Source of the DNA: an uncultured Anaerolineales bacterium
Lineage (GTDB): Bacteria > Chloroflexota > Anaerolineae > Anaerolineales > Villigracilaceae
Reading direction: 5' to 3'
DNA length: 30,231 nucleotides
NCBI GenBank assembly: GCA_937928015.1
Contig: CALFXA010000219.1
Span: 1-30,231 of the forward strand
In this document: in pieces, positions 8,522-15,696 of the stretch
Position numbering within the stretch: position 1 is the first letter of the stretch
How the letters are laid out: every line of letters starts with the position of its first letter
Made by a program: the position numbers and the translations under genes
Notes under the pieces: model-generated
What the model was told of the DNA's origin: nothing
Databases searched by the model: none
Seen by the model: the letters and a program-made list of their open reading frames with translations, nothing else

Positions 8522-8612
8522 ATGTCATTGCGAGGGCGAAGCCCGAAGCAATCTCACATTCACTGGTGAGCCAAGATTGCTTCGACCTGCTTCGCAGGTC
8601 TCGCAATGACAT
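8522..8612. repeat. TCATTGCGAG palindromic element, copy 1
   Basis: The ends ATGTCATTGCGAG (8522-8534) and CTCGCAATGACAT (8600-8612) are exact complements. Inside are a further pair, GAAGCAATCT and AGATTGCTTC, and a small GACCTGC/GCAGGTC hairpin. It fills the space between two genes, with its last base inside the upstream gene's stop codon. The same family occurs at 22711-22791. Confidence 0.88.
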
Positions 8613-9424
8613 TACTTTAAGGCTCTCTTATCAATATCCTTCAACGTCTTGTGCTGCACGCCTGCGTTGATCTTCATCAACTCAGGCTCATCGTGGACCA
8701 GGTCTAGGACTTCCTTCCAGGTGAAGTCATCGCGGCCGTCGAAGCGGGAATACACCTGACGCATGAATTCGAGGTCTTCGGGCGTATCAACCGTCCAGCG
8801 ATAGTCGCCAAAGTCGGTGGTGTGATGCAGCAGAGCGATGTTGAATCCGCGCGGGGAGACGCCCGTTTCGAGCGTGCGGCTCTGGCGGGTAAGTTCGACG
8901 CCCTCATAAAAATATGGCATGGCATGTTCGCGGTGCTGCGGTTCTTTGGCTTCCTTCCAGGCCTTTTCCAGTGCCTTGAAGGTACAGGCCTCCACGTCCA
9001 GGCCAATGGGATAGGTGCGATGCCAGGGCGGCGGAAGGCGATTGCAGACAAAGTCGTATTCGCCATCGAGGATTGTGTGGACCACGTCATCGATCAGTGC
9101 AGGGTCCATGACGGGGCAATCGGCGGTGATGCGGACGATGATGTCTGCCTTCGTCTCTTTCGCGGCCTGATAGTAGCGGTCGAGCACGTCGTACAGGCTG
9201 CCGCGCGTGAACGGGATTCCGCTGAAGTCGCAATACTCGGCCACAGGGTCGTCGCTGGGATCGGTCGTCGTGGCGAACACGGTCTCGGTTACGGTGGCCG
9301 CCCGCGAGGTCCGCACGAAGACGCGCGTCAGCATGGGCTGGCCGCCGATGTCGGCCAGAATCTTCCCAGGCAGGCGGGAGGAACTCATCCGCCCCTGGAT
9401 GATGGCAACAATGCGTGGTTTCAC
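8612..9424 (-). CDS. spsF: SpsF/NeuA-like cytidylyltransferase family protein
   Basis: This protein of about 270 residues has the nucleotidyltransferase signature IIQGRMSSSRLPGK (residues 8-21) and ITADCP (99-104). These are hallmarks of the CMP-sugar synthetase-like family that includes spore-coat protein SpsF and KdsB/NeuA relatives. Such enzymes activate a keto-acid sugar with CTP. The longer open frame upstream is an antisense-looking extension over LapA, so the GTG at 9424 is taken as start; it shares one base with the LapA stop (TAGTG), implying translational coupling. It pairs logically with the NeuB/SpsE-like synthase at 13561-14631: one makes a nonulosonate-type sugar, the other would activate it. 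Substrate is inferred only. Confidence 0.85.
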   Translation of the reverse strand: MKPRIVAIIQGRMSSSRLPGKILADIGGQPMLTRVFVRTSRAATVTETVFATTTDPSDDPVAEYCDFSGIPFTRGSLYDVLDRYYQAAKETKADIIVRITADCPVMDPALIDDVVHTILDGEYDFVCNRLPPPWHRTYPIGLDVEACTFKALEKAWKEAKEPQHREHAMPYFYEGVELTRQSRTLETGVSPRGFNIALLHHTTDFGDYRWTVDTPEDLEFMRQVYSRFDGRDDFTWKEVLDLVHDEPELMKINAGVQHKTLKDIDKRALK

Positions 9425-9768
9425 TATGGGAGTTTCAGCGTGTCGGACGGGGTCGGCGCGGGCGGGGCGACAGGTTTGGGCTTCTGCAGTTCGGCGACCT
9501 TCGCCTTGTGCTCGTCCAATTCCTTTTCCAGCGCGCCGATGCGTTTGCGATGGCCCGAGGCCGCTAGCGAATTCTTGACAGCCGAAGGAGCCAGCACCAG
9601 CATGCCGATCACGGCGCCGATGGCGAGCGTGACCAACAAGATGAGCGACAGCGAACCTGTGACCGTCCAAACGAAGAACGTGATGGTCACGGTCAGCGTG
9701 TTTTGCAGGGCAAAGATCACCGCGATGACCGCAATGACCAGCGCCACGATCAAATAAAGTGTAGCCAT
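9424..9768 (-). CDS. LapA-domain (DUF1049) membrane protein
   Basis: This 114-residue protein has two hydrophobic helices (about 3-24 and 38-62), with the family-typical FALQNTLTVTITFFVW between them. A short charged coiled coil (about 72-96) and a proline-rich tail follow. This is the layout of LapA/YciS proteins, which act with LapB in controlling lipopolysaccharide assembly in Proteobacteria; whether that role holds here is unknown. GGAGG five bases before the ATG at 9768 is a strong ribosome site. Its stop overlaps the GTG start of the SpsF-like gene, so the two are translated together. A LapA-like protein within a glycan operon suggests a membrane-anchored scaffold or regulator. Confidence 0.85.
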   Translation of the reverse strand: MATLYLIVALVIAVIAVIFALQNTLTVTITFFVWTVTGSLSLILLVTLAIGAVIGMLVLAPSAVKNSLAASGHRKRIGALEKELDEHKAKVAELQKPKPVAPPAPTPSDTLKLP

Positions 9769-9800
9769 TTCTACCTCCGCCAGTTAGGGTTTACTGGATT

Positions 9801-11126
9801 CTACTCTGCCTGCGCCTCGGAGGGAATCGGCAGCGGGGTGACGAATCCCTTGGCGCGGAACTTCTCGACGTACTCGCGCACCATCCAATACTCCAGGCCG
9901 ACCTGCTCGGCGATGTCGAAGACGGTGTGCTGGCCTTCGAAGCGCATCATGATCTTTTCGATGGCACGGTTGAGCGCCCAGTTCTCACGCCAGTCGACCC
10001 ACAGGCCGTTGCCGCTCAGGAAGACGGGGCCGCGGAAAGTGCGCTTCGGGATGTAGTTGCTGGCGTAGATGCGGATGACCTGCTCGGCCACGTCCGCCGC
10101 GCCGACCAGCATGTCCTCGTGCATGATATCGAGGTTGTCGTCGGTGGTGTGATACTCATCGTAGGGCCAGCGGTTGATCGAGATGCACGGCACGTTGACG
10201 CCCGGCCCGTTGATGACGCGTTCATCGTTGGCGGGCGCGGCGGCGAAGTCGCGCTCGTCGTGCTCGGTATCGCGTAACACAAAGTTCGTGATCCGATCCA
10301 GCAGGTGATCGTGCTGACGCGAATGATGCCAGGCGATCTTGTTCTGGTTGCCCGTCATCTCCATGAAGATGCCGCCGCGCAGATTCGGGATGAGGTCCTC
10401 GTTGTGGGCCAGCCAGGCGATGGTGCCGATGGTCTCAGGCCCGAACCAGAAGCGGACGCTCATCGACCCGGCCGGGAGCGGATTCTGCGTGAGGCGCCGC
10501 GCCAACTCGATGGTGCTGACCACGCCCGCGCCGTCGTCGTTGGCCTGAGCGGGGTGACAGGTATGCGCCTGGACGACGATCTCGCCCGCCTCGGGGTTGG
10601 GTCCGCCTTCGGGGTGGACCACAGCCGTGGCGACCTTGAATCCCTGCGCAGGGTCGGTGATGAACTCGACATCGATGACGGCGTGGTATTTCTTGTCGCG
10701 CGGTAGGCTGTCGAAGAGATTCTTGGGCAGGCAGAAGCCCCAATCGCGCTCGTAGTATTTGAAGATCCACGGGATGGCGTGCGGGCGCTTCTCGTTGAAA
10801 TACAGATGCGGCTGAAGCTCGTCGAAGGTCAGCCACTTGTCGGTCGGCAACGAGTACGAGACGATGTGCAGCGGGCTGTCCTTGAAGTCCACTACGCACT
10901 GGCCGTCTTCCGTTTCGAGATAGGCTTCGTGGACCACGTAGCGCTCGGGCACTTGCCAGGTCCAGACCTTGGTCAGCGGCGCATACGTCTCGACCGTGTA
11001 GTTCGATGACTCAGGCATGTACGAGCCGACGATCTCCAGTGTCTTGTCATGGTCGTCGGAAACCAGCGTGCGGTGCAGTGGAAGGAATTCCGCCAGGATG
11101 GATTTGAGGGAGGGGTAGGGTTTCAT
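9801..11126 (-). CDS. DUF4910/M28-like zinc aminopeptidase-fold protein with C-terminal winged helix
   Basis: This 441-residue protein belongs to the DUF4910 (plus DUF2172) family. The peptidase-like core keeps a bimetal site pattern: AHTCHPAQANDD (187-198; His188, Asp197/198), PETIG (230-234; Glu231) and EYHTTDDN (324-331; His326). A small domain with 'DUF2172' character is inserted around 40-130. The last 60 residues (about 375-435) look like a winged helix. Family members occur repeatedly in polysaccharide and nonulosonate loci and are annotated as aminopeptidase-like, but their substrate is unclear; they may hydrolyse an amide on a sugar. The ribosome site is GAGG five bases before the ATG. 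It is cytoplasmic, as no signal peptide is visible. Confidence 0.85.
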   Translation of the reverse strand: MKPYPSLKSILAEFLPLHRTLVSDDHDKTLEIVGSYMPESSNYTVETYAPLTKVWTWQVPERYVVHEAYLETEDGQCVVDFKDSPLHIVSYSLPTDKWLTFDELQPHLYFNEKRPHAIPWIFKYYERDWGFCLPKNLFDSLPRDKKYHAVIDVEFITDPAQGFKVATAVVHPEGGPNPEAGEIVVQAHTCHPAQANDDGAGVVSTIELARRLTQNPLPAGSMSVRFWFGPETIGTIAWLAHNEDLIPNLRGGIFMEMTGNQNKIAWHHSRQHDHLLDRITNFVLRDTEHDERDFAAAPANDERVINGPGVNVPCISINRWPYDEYHTTDDNLDIMHEDMLVGAADVAEQVIRIYASNYIPKRTFRGPVFLSGNGLWVDWRENWALNRAIEKIMMRFEGQHTVFDIAEQVGLEYWMVREYVEKFRAKGFVTPLPIPSEAQAE

Positions 11127-11135
11127 AAGGTCCTC

Positions 11136-11179
11136 GGTGGTTGAGTAGTCCCGTGTTCGTCGGGTATATCGAAACCACC
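11136..11179. repeat. Short GGTGGTTGAGTAG half-element
   Basis: GGTGGTTGAGTAG (11136-11148) and ATCGAAACCACC (11168-11179) match the left half of the elements at 110-267 and 576-694 with point changes. It appears to be a reduced or decayed copy between two operon genes. Confidence 0.65.
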
Positions 11180-11220
11180 TGTTCCAGAATTATTTTATGT
11201 TAATGCGCTTCAATTGCGTA

Positions 11221-11244
11221 TCTCGACACTCCGCTCAGCGCGAA
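11221..11244. repeat. CGACxxxxCGCTCAGCGC motif fragment
   Basis: TCTCGACACTCCGCTCAGCGCG resembles the short repeat found inside the coding sequence at 20286-20308 (TTCGACTACGCTCAGCGC). Here it sits just downstream of the AAC(3)-like gene's stop. Confidence 0.45.
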
Positions 11245-11246
11245 GA

Positions 11247-12008
11247 TTACTTCTGCTCGATCTTATACAGCAGATGCGGGTCGCGGCGCATTTCGCGCGC
11301 GGTGAAGGCGTAGACCTCGTTGGCCTTCATCAACTTGACGTCCGCCTCACCGATCTTGCGGACCTGGATCACGCCCTTCTCTTCCATCAGGAAACCCATC
11401 GGGTCCACCTCGGTGATGACGCCCTTGTCGATGTCGCGCACGAGCATCTCGAAGGTGTCGGTGTAGGTGCGGCCGTCCGCGTCGGTGACCTTGCCCGTGA
11501 ACTGTTTAAGGAAGCGGTAGTCTACACCCTCCATCTGCTCGATGTGGTGGAAGAAGGTCATGCTGTTGGTGTAGGACAGGCCGATGACCATGATCTTGCC
11601 GTCCAGGTCGCGCAGCTTGCCGAAGACCGAGTTCCGCTCGTAGGCGCTCTTATAGCGCAGTCCGCCGAGCATCTCGGCGTGCTTGCCCAGCACAGCAAAG
11701 GAATAGAACGGATGGAAGACCCGCTTCGCGCGCGGGTCCTGACGGGCCAACTCCGTCAGCACGCCCATCTTCGAAGGGGTGGTGCGCACATCCCAGGGCT
11801 CGCCCTTGTTGAAACCAAAATTGAAAGTCGGCATGACCAGCGTGCCGTCATGCTCGGTATCGACGGCCAGTTCCAGGGCGCGGACGACGGTCTGCGGGCC
11901 GCCGTCCACGGGGCCGAAGGATTTGTACGAGCTGTGGACCAGCAGGGTGTCGCCCGCCTCCACGCCCAAGGCGCGGAAGCCATCCACGAGGTCAGTCAGG
12001 GTCAGCAT
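11247..12008 (-). CDS. AAC(3)-family N-acetyltransferase (Antibiotic_NAT fold)
   Basis: This 253-residue protein matches the aminoglycoside 3-N-acetyltransferase fold: LLVHSSYKSFGPVDGG (residues 22-37), MPTFNFGF, SKMGVLTELAR, HPFYSFAVLGK and MTFFHHIEQ with the conserved histidine near the acetyl-CoA site. In glycan loci members of this fold usually acetylate an amino group of a nucleotide sugar and do not confer drug resistance, and that is the likely role here. The open frame runs far upstream antisense to the GT4 gene. GGAGG lies four bases before the ATG at 12008 (a second ATG is at 12011), and the upstream stop TGA overlaps, so translation is coupled to the GT4 gene. Confidence 0.88.
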   Translation of the reverse strand: MLTLTDLVDGFRALGVEAGDTLLVHSSYKSFGPVDGGPQTVVRALELAVDTEHDGTLVMPTFNFGFNKGEPWDVRTTPSKMGVLTELARQDPRAKRVFHPFYSFAVLGKHAEMLGGLRYKSAYERNSVFGKLRDLDGKIMVIGLSYTNSMTFFHHIEQMEGVDYRFLKQFTGKVTDADGRTYTDTFEMLVRDIDKGVITEVDPMGFLMEEKGVIQVRKIGEADVKLMKANEVYAFTAREMRRDPHLLYKIEQK

Positions 12009-13111
12009 CATTCCTCCGATTTCAAACGAATCACGGTATCGTACGTTCGCAGCAGCGTTTCGGTGTTCTTCTTCCAGTCGGCGCGGGCCTCGGCCACCGA
12101 GCGGGCGTTCCGCCCGATCTGCGCCAGCGTCTCGCGCTTTTCGATGGCTTGCAGAATCTTCGCGGAGAGGTCGTCCACGTCGCCGTCGCAAAAGAGCCAG
12201 CCGTTCTCGCCCTCGCGCACCCACTCCTGGTTGGCGGGGATGTCGGAGACGAGGCAGGGCAACCCGCAAGCCAACGCCTCCATCAACGAGACAGACGAGC
12301 CGTCCACGTGCGAAGGCGAAATGTACAGGTCAGCCCGATGATACCAGTTTGGCAGGTCTTTTTGGGAAACCTGCCCGCCGAAGTGGACTCGCTCCATGAC
12401 ACCGCCCTTCATCAGGATTTGACGGAGGTTGGCACCCTGCGATCCGCCGCCCAACAGAATCAACCCGACCTCGAGCCTGCTGGCCGCTACCTGGACGAAG
12501 GCCTTCGCGAGGACGTCCACGCCGTAGCGCGGCTCCCAGGAGCGGTTGCAAAACAGGGTAAAGGCTTCGGACGATGGACGGTCAGCGGTGGACGGCGCAA
12601 ACTGTTCGAGGTTCACACCCCACGGGAAGACGACCGTGCGCTGGGGATTCATGCCGTAGGCCACGGCCTTGTCGCGGGTCACGTTAGCGTCGCTGATGAA
12701 GTAGGTCGACCGTTGGAGTGTGTAGCGTGTGACCCATCCCCACCAGCCGTTGCGGTGGACGTCATCCATCAGGTCGAAGCCCCACGACATGGTCAGGATC
12801 GGGCCGAAGCCCGTCAGCACAGCGAGGAAGGCGCAGGTCTGGATCGGCCCCGCGTGGACCAGGTCGGGCTGAAAGTCGCGGATCAGCCGCTTGAGGTCGA
12901 GCACCAGCGCAGGCAGATCCCGCCACTCGAACGGCTTCTTCCCGCCCTTCCACAGCGCCAACCTGACCCCTTCGGGGATGGGACGGTCTTCGACCTGCCG
13001 CCGATTGCCTTCAAGCTGCACGAACAAAACGTCATGACCACCGCTCGTCATGGCAGACAGGAAGCGGTGGTCGTGGGTGGAGTAGCCGAGGGAGAAGTAG
13101 AGGATTCGCAT
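12008..13111 (-). CDS. Family 4 (GT-B) glycosyltransferase
   Basis: This 367-residue protein has the two-domain GT-B pattern. The N-terminal half has MRILYFSLGYSTHDHRFLSA, PDLVHAGPIQT and MSWGFDLM. The C-terminal half has VVFPWGVNLEQFAP, LLGGGSQ, VHFGGQV and the nucleotide-sugar binding motif SPSHVDGSSVSLMEALACGL followed by PCLVSD. It is a retaining transferase of the GT4 (glycos_transf_1) type, cytoplasmic or membrane-peripheral. The start at 13111 is one base after the HIT gene's stop and has no clear ribosome site, so it is probably read through coupling. Its stop overlaps the AAC(3) start. Confidence 0.92.
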   Translation of the reverse strand: MRILYFSLGYSTHDHRFLSAMTSGGHDVLFVQLEGNRRQVEDRPIPEGVRLALWKGGKKPFEWRDLPALVLDLKRLIRDFQPDLVHAGPIQTCAFLAVLTGFGPILTMSWGFDLMDDVHRNGWWGWVTRYTLQRSTYFISDANVTRDKAVAYGMNPQRTVVFPWGVNLEQFAPSTADRPSSEAFTLFCNRSWEPRYGVDVLAKAFVQVAASRLEVGLILLGGGSQGANLRQILMKGGVMERVHFGGQVSQKDLPNWYHRADLYISPSHVDGSSVSLMEALACGLPCLVSDIPANQEWVREGENGWLFCDGDVDDLSAKILQAIEKRETLAQIGRNARSVAEARADWKKNTETLLRTYDTVIRLKSEE

Positions 13112-13112
13112 T

Positions 13113-13559
13113 TTAATTATTGAGGCGTTTTTTCAAAGCACTCGCAATTTGAAACATGAGATCCTTATCACGTTCAGGATCGAACAGAATAGTGTCCATG
13201 ATGTTTTGCGGGTATGACCAAGGCGAACCCATTCGCAATGCTTCAGGTTCATCGAGGAAACGTGGAACAATGTGAGCGTGCAATACCTGATCAGAGTTTC
13301 CCATGATCGCATAATTGATCCGATAGGCGCCCGTCACTTCCTGCAGGGCATCTCCTATGGCAATCATGTCTTGTAGGTAAACATCTCGCTGTCGGACCTC
13401 CAGCGCATTGATACTTTCCACAACTGGATCAGGCATCAAAATACAATACCCGCGCAGAAATTGCATATTGCATAAAACAACCCAACCAGACGGAACCTGA
13501 CATATTAATGCGGGCTCTGTCCCAGCACGGGCCGATCTTACCTGCTCCGAAATGGACAT
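13113..13559 (-). CDS. HIT-family hydrolase/transferase-like protein
   Basis: This 148-residue histidine-triad family protein shows the diagnostic end VLHAHIVPRF (92-101). The middle (catalytic, His94) and last (His96) histidines are present, while the first triad position is Val92. HIT enzymes hydrolyse or transfer nucleoside monophosphates from nucleotide conjugates. In a sugar-nucleotide operon it might process an NMP-linked intermediate, but this is guesswork. It begins at 13559, two bases after the NeuB-like stop (TAAaATG), and ends one base before the GT4 start, so it is embedded in a translationally compact block. Confidence 0.85.
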   Translation of the reverse strand: MSISEQVRSARAGTEPALICQVPSGWVVLCNMQFLRGYCILMPDPVVESINALEVRQRDVYLQDMIAIGDALQEVTGAYRINYAIMGNSDQVLHAHIVPRFLDEPEALRMGSPWSYPQNIMDTILFDPERDKDLMFQIASALKKRLNN

Positions 13560-13560
13560 T

Positions 13561-14631
13561 TTACGCGCCTAAATCCGTCCAGCGCAATTCCTTGCCAAGT
13601 GGCATATCGCACAGGGCCTTCGTGCCCAGGACGTTCTCGATCTGGTCAGGCTTGATGGCGCCTGGGGTGGCAGGACGCAGCACATCGATCATGTCGCGGG
13701 TGAAGGTCTCGCCCGCCTGGATGTCGCGCGCGGCGCGCAGGCAGCGGCGCTGCACCACGGCAGTGTCCACCTCGTTTTCGGCAATGAACTTGTCCGCTGA
13801 GCCGAGCGCGCGCTCGACCAGGCGCGTCTCCTCGACCATCTTGGCCCAGTTATCGGGATTCATGGCGAACTTGTGGTCGGGACCCTCGCGGTCATTGCTG
13901 TCGGTGAAGTGACGCTCGATGACGCGCGCGCCCAGCGTCACGGCGGCGATGACCGGCGAGACCGCGTGGGTATGATCGGACAGTCCCAGGATCACATCGG
14001 GGAACATGCTGGCGTAAGTCTTCAGCACGTTGATGTGCAGGTGGTCATAATTCTTCGGGCTGGCGGTGTAGTTGGTGTTGCACTGCATCAGCACCAGTTG
14101 CTTGTTGATCTTGAGAATGGCATGCACGGCCTTCTGCACCTCGCCAATGGTCGAAGCGCCCGTGGCGACGAAGAACGGCTTGCCCTTGGAGGCCATGCGC
14201 TCCAGCGCCTCGATCCAGTCGATCTCACCCGAACCCGCCTTGTAGACTTCCACGTACTGGTCGAGGAAGTCGATGGCCTGGAAATCGTAGGGCGAGGAGA
14301 AGTAGTCGATGCCGACCTCGTTGCACTCTTCCATCAAAATGTTCGACCACTCGAACGGGATGGACGCACCCTTATAGACCTCGAACACCGACTTCTTCCA
14401 GGCTGCCTGATGCGAGACCTGTCCGCCGCTCATGGCCTTGAAGCCGTAATCCGAGACGATCTTGGGGGCGTCGAAATTCTGGAACTTGGCCGCATCCGCG
14501 CCTGCTTCCTTCGCCAGGCGGATGAGCTGCTTCGCGCGTTCCAGGTCGCCGTCATGGTTGGCAGCGATGTCCGCAATGAAGTAGGTGGGATGGTTCAGGC
14601 CGATGGTATGTTTGCCGAATTTGATTTCCAT
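13561..14631 (-). CDS. neuB: NeuB/PseI/SpsE-type nonulosonate synthase (PEP-condensing)
   Basis: This 356-residue enzyme has an N-terminal TIM barrel and a C-terminal SAF (antifreeze-like) domain (about 290-350). Family motifs are intact: FIADIAANHDGD (18-29), AAKFQ (47-51), FSSPYDFQAIDFL (111-123), YKAGSGEI (130-137), LSDHTHAV (217-224), ERHFT (239-243) and GPDHKFAM (250-257). Members condense phosphoenolpyruvate with a hexosamine to make sialic, pseudaminic or legionaminic acid-like sugars; which sugar is used cannot be told. GGAGG five bases upstream of the ATG is a strong ribosome site, so expression can be independent of the upstream gene. The 96-base gap upstream contains three DnaA-box sequences. 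Confidence 0.92.
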   Translation of the reverse strand: MEIKFGKHTIGLNHPTYFIADIAANHDGDLERAKQLIRLAKEAGADAAKFQNFDAPKIVSDYGFKAMSGGQVSHQAAWKKSVFEVYKGASIPFEWSNILMEECNEVGIDYFSSPYDFQAIDFLDQYVEVYKAGSGEIDWIEALERMASKGKPFFVATGASTIGEVQKAVHAILKINKQLVLMQCNTNYTASPKNYDHLHINVLKTYASMFPDVILGLSDHTHAVSPVIAAVTLGARVIERHFTDSNDREGPDHKFAMNPDNWAKMVEETRLVERALGSADKFIAENEVDTAVVQRRCLRAARDIQAGETFTRDMIDVLRPATPGAIKPDQIENVLGTKALCDMPLGKELRWTDLGA

Positions 14632-14646
14632 GGAAGCCTCCGAATT

Positions 14647-14841
14647 TGTGGAAAAAGTGGGTCAAACCTGTGGATAACTGGAGTCCTTGCTGTGGATAAG
14701 CAGCATGGCGTAGCCTGGGATTTTCCGCTACTTCTGTTGATAACTGCGGATTTTCTGTGGATAACCCTGCTGGAACTGTGTATAAAACTGGTCGAGTCCT
14801 GTGGAAAAGCGGGGGAGAGACTCGCCCAAAGCGGTGGATAA
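14647..14841 (-). other. Phased array of DnaA-box sequences
   Basis: On the plus strand the 9-mer TGTGGATAA (reverse complement TTATCCACA, the consensus DnaA box) is exact at 14669-14677, 14691-14699 and 14756-14764. One-mismatch forms are at 14647-14655 (TGTGGAAAA), 14735-14743 (TGTTGATAA), 14777-14785 (TGTGTATAA), 14800-14808 (TGTGGAAAA) and 14833-14841 (GGTGGATAA). All lie in the same orientation. The spacings between starts are 22, 22, 44, 21, 21, 23 and 33 bases. The array covers the gap upstream of neuB and the last codons of the RmlD-like gene. DnaA binding is inferred from the consensus. Confidence 0.75.
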
Positions 14842-15645
14842 CCTATTAGTAGAAAGCCACAGGTTGGGAGCGCGGCGCGCTGTCAGGCTGGATTCCAACA
14901 CCGATTTGGGGGTGATCAGCCCATCGGCCAGGCCAAACTTGCGGGCCACCTCCACCCCAAACTGGTACTTGCTCATAGCCTGCGGCCCGACCACGTGATA
15001 CAGGCCGCTCAGTCCGCGCGCGAGCATCTTCACCAGCAGGCGGGCCGTGTCGTTGACCAGCATCGGGCAGAAGATGACATCCGTGAAACCGCTGACATTC
15101 CTGCCGTAAGACAGGTTGTTATAGAAGAATTCCGCCAGGCTGCGCTTTCCGCCCAGGCTCCAGCCGTAGAAGTTGACCCGCGCCACGATAGCCTCAGGAT
15201 ATTCGGACCCCACAGCCTGCTCCCCTTCCAATTTGGTCTGAGCATAGGTACCCAGCGGATTCGGCTGATCGTCCTCGTTGTAATAGCCGTGCTTCTGCCC
15301 GTCGAAGACCGCGTCGGTGGAGATGTGCGCCAGCCGAATGCCACGCGCGTTGCAGGCGTGAGCCAGTTGCGCGGGCAGGTCCGCGTTGAGGCGGCGGGCC
15401 AGGCTTGGGTTCGCCTCGCAGGCTTCGAGGTCCGCCAGCGCCGCACAATGGATGACCGCCTCGGGGCGGACTTCGTCGAGGATGGACTCCACCGCCCCAT
15501 CCGTCAGCAGGTCCGCCCGCACGACCTGGAACGGGGCCCGCGTCAACTTGCCGCGATCCACCGCCACCACCTCGTGCGCCGACATAGCTTCGAGCGCCAG
15601 GTTGATTCCGAGCAATCCGCTTGCGCCAGTGACGAGAAGTTTCAT
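14728..15645 (-). CDS. RmlD-like SDR sugar-nucleotide reductase
   Basis: This 305-residue short-chain dehydrogenase of the extended RmlD type has the NAD(P)-binding TGASGLLG (6-13), IHCAALADLEACE (65-77), STDAVFDG (109-116) and the catalytic Tyr134-xxx-Lys138 in TYAQTK. RmlD-like enzymes reduce 4-keto-6-deoxy nucleotide sugars. Next to PseB it could reduce the UDP-4-keto-6-deoxy product, as FnlB/CapF-like reductases do, or serve a nonulosonate branch. The C-terminus (FYTQFQQGYPQKIRSYQQK) is coded by DnaA-box repeats and shows a 7-residue Y-x-Q periodicity. A weak AGGA site precedes the ATG at 15645. A perfect palindrome separates it from pseB. Confidence 0.87.
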   Translation of the reverse strand: MKLLVTGASGLLGINLALEAMSAHEVVAVDRGKLTRAPFQVVRADLLTDGAVESILDEVRPEAVIHCAALADLEACEANPSLARRLNADLPAQLAHACNARGIRLAHISTDAVFDGQKHGYYNEDDQPNPLGTYAQTKLEGEQAVGSEYPEAIVARVNFYGWSLGGKRSLAEFFYNNLSYGRNVSGFTDVIFCPMLVNDTARLLVKMLARGLSGLYHVVGPQAMSKYQFGVEVARKFGLADGLITPKSVLESSLTARRAPNLWLSTNRLSTALGESLPRFSTGLDQFYTQFQQGYPQKIRSYQQK

Positions 15646-15661
15646 AGTCAGATTCCTAAAA

Positions 15662-15690
15662 ACCTGACAGGTTTCGGAAACCTGTCAGGT
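15662..15690. repeat. Perfect ACCTGACAGGTTT hairpin
   Basis: ACCTGACAGGTTT (15662-15674) and AAACCTGTCAGGT (15678-15690) are exact 13-base complements around CGG. Each arm also contains the near-palindrome ACCTGACAGGT. It fills most of the 51-base gap between pseB and the RmlD-like gene. Confidence 0.88.
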
Positions 15691-15696
15691 CTGATA

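Noticed and set aside
11247..12008. AAC(3) gene as an aminoglycoside resistance determinant
   Set aside because: Location inside a glycan operon and coupling to a glycosyltransferase favour a sugar-acetylating role; nothing in the sequence shows resistance.
11247..12269. Longer version of the AAC(3)-like protein starting at 12269
   Set aside because: The first 87 residues are an Arg-rich antisense-type translation of the GT4 gene's end; GGAGG supports the start at 12008.
14647..14841. DnaA-box cluster called as the chromosomal origin (oriC)
   Set aside because: No dnaA, dnaN, gyrase or other origin-linked genes nearby and no clear AT-rich unwinding segment; reported as a box array only.
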